This document shows positions 1 through 12,854 of a stretch of DNA of 64,000 nt, piece by piece. The notes below the pieces were generated by a model, which did not search any database, was not told the DNA's origin, and saw only the letters and a list, made by a program, of their open reading frames with translations. The stretch's first letter is position 1. Each line of letters starts with the position of its first letter. Location: assembly GCA_003008705.1 (NCBI GenBank), contig PDUO01000014.1, positions 275,608 through 339,607 of the forward strand. Reading direction: 5' to 3'. This stretch comes from Pezicula radicicola. Taxonomy: Eukaryota; Ascomycota; Leotiomycetes; Helotiales; Dermateaceae. The translations under genes and the position numbers were made by a program.

Positions 1-3000
1 GATAGATTCATCAATGGCGACCCAAGCAACGATGAAGCTAATCAGGTATGCGTTCTCTAACCCATCTACAGTGAATGACCTTAGTAGTACAAGCAATACT
101 AACTCTAAGAACTCCTGTAGACTCATTGGGAACATGACGTAACATCCAACCAGTTCAGGTAACCTAATTTTTGTGTAATCATATATACATCGGTTGAATT
201 ATTATGCTTACGCTTATCTATCCTTAGATTTGGAGGAGATATCAAAGGTCTCCAGAGCTCCTTAGATTATATTCAAGGCATTGGTGTCAAGGTGTGTAAC
301 ACATTCTCTCTATTATTCACACTGCTGATCCAACAAAGGGTCTCTATCTTGCTGGTAGTCCCTTTATAAACGTTGCTTGGGGTAGTGACGGCTATAGTCC
401 GCTGGATCACACACTCCTGGATGCCCATCATGGAAAGATTGCCGATTGGCGTGAAGCCATTGCTGAAATTCATCGAAGGGGCATGTACGTTATCCTGGAT
501 AACACGATGGCAACGTGAGTAAACGCCGTTCTATTGTACTTGGCCACATTACTAAGCGACGTGTAGGATGGGGGATCTCATCGGATTTGAAGGTTATTTG
601 AACGATAGCACTGGAACTCCCTTCTCTTTTAAAGAGCATGAGTTTCTCTGGAAAAGTGACAGGAGATATTTTGATTTCCAGCCTTCTAACGAATATAACA
701 CCACCTGTGACTACCCGGCCTTTTGGTACGATGATGGAGATGCGGTGGGCACCAATGTCACATCCCAGATGGTTGGTTGTAAAAACAGCGAGTTTGATCA
801 GGTAAGGACTTCAATCTCTCGTGTGCATCAAATCCTTTTATCACATGGTATAGATGGAATCAGTGGTTTGCATACTCCTGCTTTTTCTGGTACTGTCTGT
901 CAAGTTTCTTTAACGATTGTTAAGCAATATTCCAGCTATTGAACCCATTTGAGTGATTAGAAAACGGCGTTGTTGAAAGTTTTTACTAACTATTCACAGT
1001 ACGGAGAAGTCAGCGCTTTTGGTATGAGCCACTTCTGAATCGTGTACCACCTTGTAAGTATACTAATGAGGAGTATAGGAACATATGATGATTGGCAGAG
1101 ACAACTATCGAAATTTGCGTTTGTACAAGATCGATTACGTGAATGGAATCCCAGTGTCAGAGCCAAACTTGAGCGCTTCTCTTGCATTACCATTGCCATG
1201 CTTGATATTGATGGATATCGTATGGATAAGGCACTCCAGGTGACTATTGATGCGCAAGCTGCTTGGTCAGCTTCGATTAGGGAGTGTGCGAAGAGCTTAG
1301 GCAAGAACAACTTTTTTATTACCGGCGAAGTCGTTGATGGAAACACCTTTGGTTCTATATACTTTGGCAGAGGAAAAATGGCAGATGAAGAAATATCCAA
1401 CTTGACCGAGGCTGTACTCGCCACAAACGAGACCACCTTGGACTACGTCTATATGCGGGAGTTCGGTGAAGCCGCTCTCGACAGTGCTGCATTCCACTAC
1501 TCCATTTACAGAGCCCTTACCGTCTTCCTTGGAATGGATGGTAAGATCGGAGCGGTCGGAGATACGTCCTACAATTTTGTAGAATCCTGGCATCAAATGG
1601 TCGCAGCATCGGATTTTGTCAATTCCTTTACGGGAGTCTATGATCCAAGACATATGTTTGGAGTTACGAATCAGGATGTTTTCAGGTACCCCGGTTTGAA
1701 AAATGGAACGCAGAAGGAACTGCTGGGACTTTTTATTACGACGTTGCACATGCCAGGGATTCCACTTACTGTTTGGGGAGAAGAACAAGCTTTTTACGTT
1801 TTGGACAACCAGGCAAGCAACTATGTATTTGGCCGAGCCCCAATGGCTTCAAATCAGGCGTGGCAGATGCACGGCTGCTACAAATTAGATGAGATCTGGT
1901 ATACGGATATGCCGTTCGAATCCGCCCTTACCGCTTGTAATGACGACTCGATTAGCCTAGACCACAGAGATCCTTCACACCCTGTTAGAAACATCCTGAA
2001 AAGAATGTACCAGCTCCGGGAAGAGTTCCCAGCGTTAAATGATGGGTTTGTGCTTGAAGCCTTGAGCAACAAAACATACGAGGTTCTTTTCCCTGGCAGC
2101 GGCAATCGAACGACAGAGTTCGGAGTATGGAGTGTACTTCGTTCTCGAACGGAAGGGGTGCAGGATTTTACTGGAAATGGCCAAGGAAACCAGAGCGTCT
2201 GGTTCATTTACACCAACCAAAACGAGACGGCTGACCATACCTTTGACTGTTCTAGTGACCAATTGGCTCTAGTAAGCCCATTTGCTGCCAACACTACTGT
2301 CAAGAACCTCTTCTATCCTTATGAAGAATACACCTTGGATGAGTCTTCGCAAATCTTAGGTTTTGAGGGCAGTAACACGACCAATGGATGTATTAGCGAA
2401 CTAAGTCTTCGAGCATGGGAATATAAAGCATTAGTTCCTACGGCCAACTTTGTTCAGCCTTTACCAGTTATAACCAAGGTCTTACCAGGCCATGATTCGC
2501 GTACGGTCTCTGCAGTGCCCCTTGGAAGTTCGGAGACTGTGGCCATCGAAATACATTTTTCGCAGAACATGAGTTGTGATGGTGTTGCCTCAAGCTTATA
2601 TTTCAATTCGACCACTACTGACGACTCTGGAACGGCATCCTTAGATACTTATAGCTGTATCTCTGTTGTGGCTGATGAGCTACCTCTTTACATCGGAGCG
2701 GTGCCTACTGCGTGGATATTCAAAGCGAATTTGACAAACGTTTACAATGGCGTACATGTGAGTGTTTCGGTTCCTTGTCTTCACACCCCCAATTCTAACT
2801 GTGTTTGCTCTTATGTACTCTATTTAATCCTTAAAACCCCTAAAACACTTATTTTTACTCCCCTTATTTTTACTACCATTTGTTCCGGAAACAAGCTATA
2901 TTGAGACATGCTAACTTGCCGGAGACATTCACGGTCAATAACGCTACATCTACAGCAAATTTATCTACAAATAGTGTCGATCATTTCATGTTCCGAATTG

Positions 3001-6000
3001 GAAAAGAATCAAATCCAATGATTTTTCCAAACAATAACATGACCACCGAAATCTTGCACAAGGACACAACAACAGGAGATCTCTACATAGTACCAAATGC
3101 CGCAGGCGCCGATAAATTCCGGTACTCGTTGAACTGGGGTTCTAGCTACAGTAATTGGACCTCATATACTGGCTCAAACTATACGCTGGCAGCACAAGAC
3201 TGGAGTGGAACCGAAGCTCAGAAATGGGAAGGCGAACACGTCATCTTACAATACTGGAGCTCGATGACTGGCAGTGCTGACCATGTTCAACATGCGGAAC
3301 TGAGTACAGAAAAGCTCAACATCCCAGCTCGACGATTCCCTCATATCTTTACCCAAGGATCATGGAATCAGTTTGGGTATGATAGTGGGCTTCCTAATTC
3401 GATGAAGCTTGTTTCTGATAACCTCTGGTCTTTTAACTTCATGGCAGAATGGCCAAATACTGTAAGTCAAGTTTTCGGAGTAAACTCGTCTCCTTTGGGC
3501 TGGATATATCCATTGCTCCTGATATCTAGAACAAGTAGACTAACTCCGGGTTCCTGAAAGATCGCTTTTAACGTATGGGGTATCAACCCTGATAAGCTTC
3601 CGGATCAGACGCTTGTATTCGGAGATGTTGATGGCGACGGAATTTTAGACAGAGTTCCTCCAGTTACGCTCCTCAAGAATAACGTTTCTCTGAGTTCGCC
3701 TCCAGCAATGCCCTATCTATCTTACAAGCTTACAGTCAATGACAAGACCCTCGGATACAGCATTTCTCCTGCGGGCTCAGCTTGGCATCAACTAGTTATG
3801 TACATCTTTATGGTTATAATACCCCCAGTCACCGGCGTGATAGCTGTTCTCCTCTTCAAAAAATCCTTCTATGGTGTTAAACACAACTACATTGGTGTCG
3901 AAGAAAAGAAAGGAATGTTTGATGCTTTAAAGACACCAGCTTTTGGCAAGTTTTCAGCTAGTGTGGTTACTTTTATTAAGGAGAAACGAAGGCCTGATCC
4001 GGCAGTTAAGGTCTCACCGGATGATATTTTGTCTGCTGATGCTGGCGCCGCAAATCGAAGAAAGGTCTTGATCGCCACTATGGAATATGAAATTGAGGAT
4101 TGGAGTGTCAAGATTAAGATTGGAGGTCTCGGTGTGATGGCTTCGTTAAGTAAGATGAGCTCCTGGCCCCCTTATTCCCTCGTTTACATAACTGGACACC
4201 CAATACTGATAACACTTCTGCAGTGGGCAAGAATCTTGGCCATCAAGATCTAATTTGGGTTGTGCCTTGCGTCGGCGGCATTGACTATCCTCTGGATCAA
4301 GTCGTAGAGCCAATGATTGTTACCGTACTTGGTAACAATTATGATGTTCAAGTACAATATCATGTGAGTGAAATGGCCCACATATTTGAAGCACATTTGA
4401 AGCACACATACTAATGACTTAGGTTGTCCGAAATATTACTTACGTGCTGCTGGATGCACCTGTCTTTCGAGCACAATCCAAATCTGTAAGCAGCATACTT
4501 CTTCGCCATCAAACCCTTAAAACACTGTTTCACAACCCTGAGAGCATATCTCATAACTCTTGAGAATTCTTGCTAATTTCACCTAAGGAACCTTACCCAC
4601 CCCGTATGGATGATGTCGACTCAGCTGTCTACTACTCAGTATGGAACTCTTGTATCGCCGAGGCCATGAAAAGATTCAAACCAGGTAAGAAAACAATTCA
4701 TAAACACTGACGCTTCTCACGACCCCAAAACACAGTCCCTCTAATGAAGCAATAGATATATACCACATCAACGACTACCACGGAGCTGTAGCACCTCTTC
4801 ACTTATTACCTCAGACAATACCTTGCTGCTTGTCTCTTCACAATGCAGAATTTCAAGGCCTCTGGCCTATGAGGACCCAGAAGGAAATTGACGAGGTTTG
4901 CGCTATTTACAACTTGACTCCCGAAGTGGCCAAGAAATACGTACAGTTTGGAGAGGTTTTTAATCTACTGCACGCGGGCGCAAGTTATTTGAGAGTACAT
5001 CAGAAGGGTTTCGGGGCAGTAGGTGTCTCCAAGAAATACGGTGTCCGCTCGTTTGCAAGATATTCGATCTTTTGGGGGTTAAGCAAGATCGGTGCGCTAC
5101 CCAATCCCGATCCTTCCGACCAAGCAGACTGGGATAAGAACGAAAAGCAAGCCGACAACGTTGTGGTAGATGCTCAGGCCGAAGCTGCACGAGGCCCATT
5201 GCGTGTAAGTTGCACAACTTCAGATCCCCCCCATCCCTTTTAAGTAGATCTAAGTTGCTAATTCTTGGATAGATTCGAGCACAACAGTGGGCAGGACTCA
5301 AACAGGATCCAAATGCAGAGTTATTCGTCTTCGTGGGTCGTTGGTCTATGCAAAAAGGGGTTGACTTGATTGCTGATGTCTTTCCTTCGGTCCTCGAACA
5401 AAATCCCAATGTGCAATTGATTTGTGTAGGGCCTGTCATTGATCTTTACGGTCGTTTCGCTGCCATGAAGCTGTAAGTTTACTATTATGCATTTACTGAG
5501 TCAAGTATCTACTAACAATTCTCACAGGGACAAGATGATGACTAAATATCCTGGACGAGTTTGCAGCAAACCGGTCTTTACTGCATTGCCACCTTTTATT
5601 TTCTCTGGAGCTGAGTTCGCCCTTATACCCTCCCGAGATGAACCATTTGGCTTGGTGGCTGTCGAATTTGGTAGAAAAGGAGCTCTAGGAGTAGGAGCCC
5701 GTGTTGGTGGCTTGGGGCAGATGCCAGGATGGTGGTTTACCATTGAATCGACAACCACGAAGCATCTCATGCGACAATTCAAGATGGCGATTCAAGATGC
5801 TATGGCTTCTACAACTGAAGTTCGTGCTATGATGCGAGCGAGATCTGCACTTCAACGATTTCCTGTGGCTCAATGGGTTGAGGACTTAGGTATGTTTGTG
5901 GATCCTCTATTTCTAGGTTCTGATACCTTTTACCGCCAATACATATTATCTTCAGGTTGTTGAATGAGTACTTACACTAAACTTGGTAGGTATGCTTCAG

Positions 6001-8445
6001 TCTAAAGCCATAAAACAACATCAGAAATATTCTAGTCCCAGGTTGGGTTTCCATGACAATCCTTCATCGACAGGTCTCACCGTACCTGCATCAAATGGTG
6101 GCTTAGCATCTGCTTCATCGTCTGTTTATAGCGTACAATCTACAACAGACAGAATCATGTCATCATCATGGTTTGGACCCGGAAGAAGACCTCCCCCGAG
6201 CCCGCTGTCTACAGAGCCGAATAGTCTAGCACCTTCAAGAAGTAATTCTAGGAATATCTTGGAAAGTAACTCACGCTCAACTTCGCAAGTCACAATATCA
6301 GGCCCTAGTAGCAGTCGCCTCGGATCAAAAACACGAAAACCAGGACGCATATTATTTTCAACGGGGCCGGATGGTGAGAGTGAGTCGGAATTGGATAGTC
6401 CTCAAGGTCACTCCAGAGAAAACAGCTATCCGTTGTCGCAAGTATCGCCTCAACCTCACAGTCGTGCTGTATCGAATACTTCTGCGGAGCCGTCACTGCA
6501 ACAATTGCAAGATTATGAGAGAACCAACGACGAGATTCTGGACAGTTACTCTATGGATCCTTTCGGAGATGATGTCCCTCGACCTTTTGGTCGTTCTAGA
6601 GCCAACTCAATACTCAGTTTGGCTTCAGTTGATGCTGTTGTTGGAGAGAGGAAGGATTTTAAACTTCAAGCTGTTGATCCTTTTTTCACGGATTCTACTG
6701 GAGATTACGGAGCCCACTTTGAAGGCATGCTAAACAGTCTGGACGGCAAAACCTCAGAGGGTCAGCTATGTATTGAGGATTTCTTGAAGAAGAGCGAGAA
6801 GCAATGGTACTCGCGATTGAATGATGCGAAGCTTGGCATTGCAAGCCCCATGTCTGCAACCGCATCGGTCTTCAAATTACCATGGGGTAACAAATCTACA
6901 TCATCTTTAGGAATGGCTGCTGGAAACAACTCGCGTATGGATGTTTCTGACAATGGAGGTAATGGAGACATGCAGCAATTTGGATTAAGAAACGACCATC
7001 AAGCTCCAACTGGAGTTCGGAGACTAATGCAGCTTAAAATTGGCGACTGGCCGGTCTATGCATTTATTCTCGCATTTGTAAGTTTACCATCTTAAGCTAG
7101 CCAGGTCAAGTACTAACCAATATCACAGGGCCAAATCATCGCCGCAAATTCCTACCAAATTACCCTCCTTATCGGGCAAAATGGAGAAGAAGCAAGTGAG
7201 CTCTACACTGTCGCCAGCATTTACTTAGCTGCATCAGCCATGTGGTGGGTGCTATTCAGAAACGTCCAAGCAGTCTACGTACTCTCAACCCCATTCATCT
7301 TTTACGGCTTTGCGTTTTTCTTCGTAGGTATGGTACCGTACATCGGATCTAGCGATGGAAAGGCATGGATGCAGAACGTGGCGACTGCTCTGTACGCCAT
7401 CGCATCCTCGTCTGGCTCTCTCTTCTTTGCTCTCAATTTCGGTAGCGAAGGTGGTGCAGCAGTTGAGTCGTGGGCTTTTAGAGCCTGTGTTATTCAAGGA
7501 AGTCAGCAAGTCTATGTCTCTCTCCTTTGGTACTGGGGCGCCACTCTCACTAAACAGATATCCAACGGAGTGTCTACCAGTTCCCTAATATCTAACAAGC
7601 CAGCTGTGACTGGCATCACGACGCCAATTGCCTTCTTCTTGTGGGGAATTGGTGCCTTAATATTCCTCGGTCTACCAAGTTTCTACCGTCAGAAACCAGG
7701 GACTGTCCCTTCGTTCTATATGTCCGTGTGTAGACGAAAGATCATCGGCGTAAGTACTTCCTCCCTTTTCATTCCTCTGAAGTCCTACGCATGTGCTAAC
7801 ATTGTCATCTTCTAGTGGTTCCTCGTAATGGTAATAATACAAAATTACTGGATGTCCGCCCCCTACGGCCGCAACTGGTCCTACCTCTGGTCATCAAACA
7901 ACGTCTCTGCAGGCCTAATCCTCCTCCTATTAATAATATTCTTCATCGGAGTCTGGGCCGGATTCCTCTGGCTCTTCGGCCACCTCTCCAAATCCGACAG
8001 TTGGATAATACCACTCTTCGCAATCGGTCTCGGAGCTCCAAGATGGTGTCAAATGCTCTGGGGTATCTCAAATATCGGACTTTATGTTCCTTGGGCTGGA
8101 GGACCAGTTGGTAGTGCATTAATGGGCCGTGCTTTATGGCTTTGGCTTGGAGTCTTAGATGCCATACAGGGAGTTGGATTCGGTATGATTTTACTCCAAA
8201 CATTAACGAGACTCCATGTCACATTTGCACTTATCGCAGCTCAAATCATCGGATCCCTAGCCACCATTGCTGCTAGAGCAAGCGCACCTAATAAAGTTGG
8301 TCCAGGTACCGTTTTCCCTGATTTCTCAGGTGGATTCTCTGAGGGTTTGAAGGAACCGGTTTTTTGGGTTGGTTTATTGTTTCAGGGGGTTATTTGTGTT
8401 GGGTTTTTTGTTTTCTTTAGGAAGGAACAGTTGTTTAAGCCGTAG
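1..8445 (+). CDS. ags1: Alpha-1,3-glucan synthase, 5'-truncated by window
   Basis: This integral membrane enzyme makes cell-wall alpha-1,3-glucan. I read 18 exons: 1-45, 121-158, 228-291, 339-514, 567-801, 1000-1021, 1079-2757, 2925-3461, 3561-4149, 4224-4363, 4423-4485, 4588-4684, 4756-5204, 5273-5472, 5528-5889, 5990-7077, 7129-7749 and 7816-8445. They join without a stop into 2,344 residues; the first 50 or so residues lie outside the window. The N-terminal amylase-like domain shows [14 protein letters not shown] and the acidic FITGEV motif. After one membrane segment ([20 protein letters not shown]) comes a glycogen-synthase-like GT5 domain with [11 protein letters not shown] and the E-x7-E motif in [13 protein letters not shown] Ser-rich linker follows, then a multi-pass C-terminal region starting near VYAFILAF. 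No lesion is visible, so the gene looks functional. Fungi often carry several AGS paralogues and I cannot say which one this is. Confidence 0.97.
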
Positions 8446-9476
8446 AGGAGTGAAGGAGGCGGGGTAGGTTGGGTTGGAGAGGGGAAATGAGAGATGATGT
8501 CGGTGGGCTGTGGATATGTTATGGGTTAATGTTTCCATTTTTTTATAGTTTTGGAGCAAGTTATTAGAGGGCGTTATGAGCGATTGAGCATGCGAGGTAT
8601 GGTGTAGGGGGTTTTTGTCAATGTCCTTTTTTTTTCAAGATAGATGGTTAGAGAAAGATGATTTAAAGTACAGTATGTATGGAAAGACCAGAGAGATAGA
8701 CAGACACACAGAAGATAGGAATTAGAAATAAACCCTTTCCACATAATACCTTCAAAATTACCATTCATTAATGTATTTATCATCCATTCCTCCGCCCAAA
8801 AAAATCCCAAACCTTCCTTTCCTCCGGGATAAAACCTCTCGTGCTCTGTGATCGTGTGGTTTTTAGAAAGGTTCTGTGGTGTGGTGGAATGATTGGTGTT
8901 GCGAGGTGTGGTTCGAAATGTGGGCTCACTTTTCATATGACTTATGATTCCAAATAATAATCATTTAATCCAACAAACAAGCAAACACTTGTAAGTTACA
9001 GGGGATGTGGTTTAGTGGTATAAACCACTACTCCTATAGAAAGTTGTCTCTGTTAATGAATCTTCTTTTTTTTTATTAAAAAGGGTAGGTTCTATAGAAC
9101 AGTTTTCAACTTTTCAAAATAGGTAGGTTTGCATGCTGCCTTACAGAGACGAGATGTCGCTTAATTAAACTATGTACTTCGCTTAGGCAAAAGGCGTTAG
9201 TTTATAATTTTACATTTCTGTGTTTATCCATCTTAATTTTTGGATCTCATCCCCCCTCCCCTACATAAATCCATTTTCTAATTTTTGACAACTTGTTGTC
9301 TAACTTGTCGGTGTCGACAGGGGATTGGTTTTGTGTTTTCTTATTCTTGACAACCTCTTCGCTCACCTTTCGAATCAACAACCCTTTGCGTCCCCCTACC
9401 TGTCAAGTTTAATATAAGGTAAAAGATGACCGGTCTTTAGGTGTTGAGTTTTTAAGTACTTTCTTTTTCTCTAAAC
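8446..9476. other. Intergenic: AGS 3' flank and edge of accessory region
   Basis: No gene is supported in this 1-kb stretch. It includes the 3' flank of the glucan synthase and T- and A-runs near 8630 and 9068. A short hairpin lies at 9007-9028. The left boundary of any mobile element carrying the downstream recombinase should lie here, but I see no terminal repeat that marks it. Confidence 0.6.
9007..9028. repeat. Perfect 8-bp inverted repeat with A-box-like loop
   Basis: GTGGTTTA at 9007-9014 is the exact reverse complement of TAAACCAC at 9021-9028, with a six-base loop. The string TGGTTTAGTGG also fits a tRNA A-box. No convincing B-box or tRNA fold follows, so I describe it only as a hairpin. 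Confidence 0.5.
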
Positions 9477-12065
9477 ATGGCAAGATTTTTAACAGAGCTA
9501 ACACAGGAAGAGCTTCTAGCAGAAGCAGAAGAACTAGAAACACATGTACAAGGCCCGAAAGATCTCAAAGATCCGACAGAAAGAGGATACAATCTTATCT
9601 GGGCTGACTGGGAGAGGTATGATCAAAGCTTAATATTATATAGAATTGTTAACCAACAAATATATTTAGGTATAAGAAAAAGCTTGGAAAGCCAGATTTA
9701 GTGCCAGATCTACCGCGGCAGAAAGCCTTCTTTTCTTACTTAGTAAAAACTCGTCGAGGGCTTATATCAACCCATCTTTCTCTGCAAACTCTAGGCGCCT
9801 ATATAACTCGTTTATTAAAGCGATGGTCAACAGAGAGTAATAGAGTAACTACACCAAAGGAGCGTGAAGAAATCACACAGGTAAGTATTCAATGCTTAGC
9901 TGTGAGTACTTGAAGCTAATTAAGATTTAGTTTGTTAACGAAACCCTAAAGAAGAGGCACAATCTTAGCGACAAACAACGCCCGAAGCTAAGAGTGACCT
10001 CTCTTGACCTCAAAACATTACTTCGATTCCTCTGGGTAGAAGACCCTACAGTGCATAGACACGAACGCCTACGGATACAAATTGCGCTCTTCATGCAGAT
10101 TCTTGCTGACACAGCCGCTCGCCCAGGCGCTGTATGTGTATCAGATTGTTATCGTAATAGTAACGCAGCATTGACCTATAGGGTAAGTTCTCTATAATTT
10201 CATCTATGATGTTGAACTGACATATTAAGTAGGATGTAGAGCTCTGGGCCGAGGACAATCCTACTGGAGGAAAACCCTCTTTACATCTAGGTATCACTTT
10301 TAGGCTCATGAAAAACGACAGAGAAAAGGAGAGTAAAGAGTATGTAGCCTAAATAAGATACAAGGAAAGGCAAGCTGACTATCGAAGTCTAAAACTGTGG
10401 CTCTACGAGGACGAGGACCTCAGTCTCTGTCCAATCTTTCTTTTTCTTACATTGGCCTTTGAGGATGACGCGTTTGACTTAACAACACCTGAGGATTTGT
10501 TTGTGTGGACCCATGGAGAGAAACGAAGCCTTATCACTTTCAGAAAGAGAATTTTAGATGAACCAATTTTTATATCAGCCGGTTCAATGGGCCATGGACC
10601 TTTTACAGGCAACAATCCTCGCAAGGCTTGGACCTACTCCGGCCTTAACTCAGCATTAAAAAGACTTGCAAAACTGGCAGGATACTCAGATATAACTGCA
10701 TATACAATCAGGCGTGAGGCAGCAAACCTTCTGATTGGTTCGTGCTCCCTATTAGAAAATTTTAGTCTATGCCAGCTAACGGATGTAGCAAATACAACCT
10801 GGGCTGAGTGTAGTAAAGTATTAGGCCATAGTGATCCCAGGGTTACAGTTGGTAAATACGCCACCAATCAACCTGCGGTCGATTTACAAAGCCTTTTTCA
10901 TAATCGTAAAGCAAATACCAGGTTTGTAAAAGGACAAGACAGCATAGGATCTACCCGACTTCCGGCAGCCCCAGCAACTTTTCAAGCTCTTCCAAGTGAT
11001 GTTCAAGAAGGCACGTACCTTCGCATTCAACAAGACCCTAGAACTAGCGCCCTTAGGACAGAGCTTGCAGAGCTCCAGCTACTAGACGCAAGCTTTGCTA
11101 CTAAGGATAAAGTCAGGTCAAGGATTAAGGCTGTTGCACGGCAGATAAAATCACAAGCTGTTCAGGCTTATCGCAGAGAGTGGACAGAGACAGAAGGCGC
11201 GCTTTATCTCCAAGGGTTGCGAAAGCAGAACGAGACCAATACCATCCAAGAAAGAGACAACGAGGATAATGACACTACAATTTTCAAAAAGAAGCTCGAA
11301 AAGCTGTCTCCGGAACGCGCATTAGTAGCTGAATTACTCTTCTCCCAGGAAGATAGTTCTCTATTATGCAGGTTAGTGCTATTACAAAGGCTTCGTGCTT
11401 TCTACAACTCCAAACCAAGTGCTTTTCCCTACTGCGCAATACCACCATCGCGATATCGGACTAGAACCCAATTTCCAATATCTGGGAGAGCTCTCGTTCA
11501 TCGACAAAGACAACCAATCCGCTATAACACTGCTATTTGCCCCTATTACAATTGTCAGGAGAAGGCTTTCACCAACAAGACCCATCTTATTGAACACTGC
11601 CAGCAGGCACATGGCATGTTTGCGCAGAGAGAGGGAACAACATATAGGTGTCCCGAACAGGACTGCACAGAAAATGGTTTCAAAGTTAAGGCAGAGCTTC
11701 TTGAGCACTTTTGTAGGGTTCACGGATGCAAGCATGCCGACAGGTTTCTATGGATTTCGGCCCATGGGTTCGGGAATTTCCAGGCCGCGTCTATAGAAAT
11801 GCCGTATCAGTGGCAGTGGATCCAGGAAGCACATCAGGGAACAGATCAAGAAGTACAATCTCTACCACAGCCAGATGAGATCCAAGCGGCGCCAATAGAA
11901 GCACAATATCAGAAGGAGACCTCCGGCCGGGGAAGCGCTTTAGAATGCAATGACGATGGAGATGAGAGAGAGAGGATAAGGAGAGAGCGGGCAGACAGTT
12001 GGGAGAGAAGAGGGACAGATGAGAGAGCGACGCGGGAGAGGTTCATAGCTTATGGCTGGCTTTAG
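9477..12065 (+). pseudogene. DUF3435 tyrosine-recombinase-like protein, one in-frame stop
   Basis: Exons 9477-9616, 9670-9880, 9931-10182 and 10233-12065 join into 812 codons, a usual size for DUF3435 proteins, which include the captain recombinases of Starship elements. Visible landmarks are an Arg box TAARPGAV (about residue 177), the second Arg box YTIRREAANLL (about 357) and VLGHSDPRVTVGKYA with the His and the likely nucleophile Tyr (about 407). Two C-x4-C-x13-H-x4-H fingers follow near residues 635 and 674, then an acidic-basic tail. The only break is TAA at 10350-10352 (codon 241), consistent with CAA to TAA. A skipping intron there would be only about 21 bases, too short. The gene is thus a very recent pseudogene, or the stop is a sequence error. 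It points rightward into the accessory region. Confidence 0.85.
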
Positions 12066-12854
12066 TTAGGCTTTTACTATTATAGCTTGGGTTACTGCAG
12101 TGCTCCTCTCACAATCATCTACATATTCACTTAAATCTGTCCTACAGCACATGAGCCTAAGAAAGCCAATCGATTGAACCTACTCAATCCTAACCCTAAC
12201 CCGGAGGATCATTCTGACAAGGAATCAAAGACCCAAAGCAAGAATTCTACCACTGAACTATCAGGCCATGACACTGCTTTCGCTTATTGCTTTCTGTTTG
12301 TTTAGAATTAAGTTTATTAACATTTAAATACTAGTACCATAGAATTTATCTTCAGTCTCTCTCTTCTAGTCGTTACTTCTTCAATTGTAATTTATTCTAT
12401 AATAGTTTTTATTTTTATTTTATAATTTTCTTCTAGTAGAATTTAGTAGGCTAGGAGTGAAATTGAAATCAGATAATTAGATTTGAATTAAATAGTTTAT
12501 AATTTTTATAAAATAGTATTCCTTATTTTACATTTTTATTTCCTTGATGTAGCTAGTAAGTCTTACTATTATTATTTTCTTGTATAGCTCGTGATAGTAA
12601 TTCTTTTACTGTTTTAAAAAATTAACTTTCAAACTATAGCTAATATATTTAAATATATACCCTGTCCCAAATATACTAGCTTACTGGCTTACAGAAATCA
12701 TGTCACAGCAGGGATTGTAGAAATATAGCATTAGTAAGCAGCAACAGCCACCACTACTTAAGAGCTAGCCGCGGTCCGTAGTTCATAAAACCTAAAGTAT
12801 AAATGGTTCTACTTCCTCTCTTGTAGGAATATAAACTTCAGTAAAGATTCTATC
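12066..12854. other. AT-rich intergenic stretch
   Basis: No open frame is supported. The DNA is AT-rich with poly-pyrimidine and TTTTATTT tracts around 12400-12660. It contains a tRNA-like remnant at 12226-12267 and a two-unit telomere-like string (TAACCC)x2 at 12191-12202. Confidence 0.6.
12226..12267 (-). pseudogene. tRNA-Pro(TGG)-like 5' half, remnant
   Basis: On the minus strand, starting at 12267, the sequence reads like the 5' half of a tRNA: a GGCCTGA acceptor strand, an A-box in the D-arm (TAGTTCAGTGG), then an anticodon loop TTTGGGT with anticodon TGG at 12233-12235. The matching 3' anticodon stem, T-arm and acceptor strand are not recognisable downstream. It could be a tRNA broken by an insertion, a tRNA with an intron and a decayed 3' half, or a tRNA-derived SINE head. 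Confidence 0.35.

Noticed and set aside
990..2262. Minus-strand open frames of up to 163 codons inside the glucan synthase gene
   Set aside because: They are antisense shadows of a strongly conserved coding exon.
12191..12202. Interstitial telomere
   Set aside because: Only two hexamer units; too short to mean more than chance.
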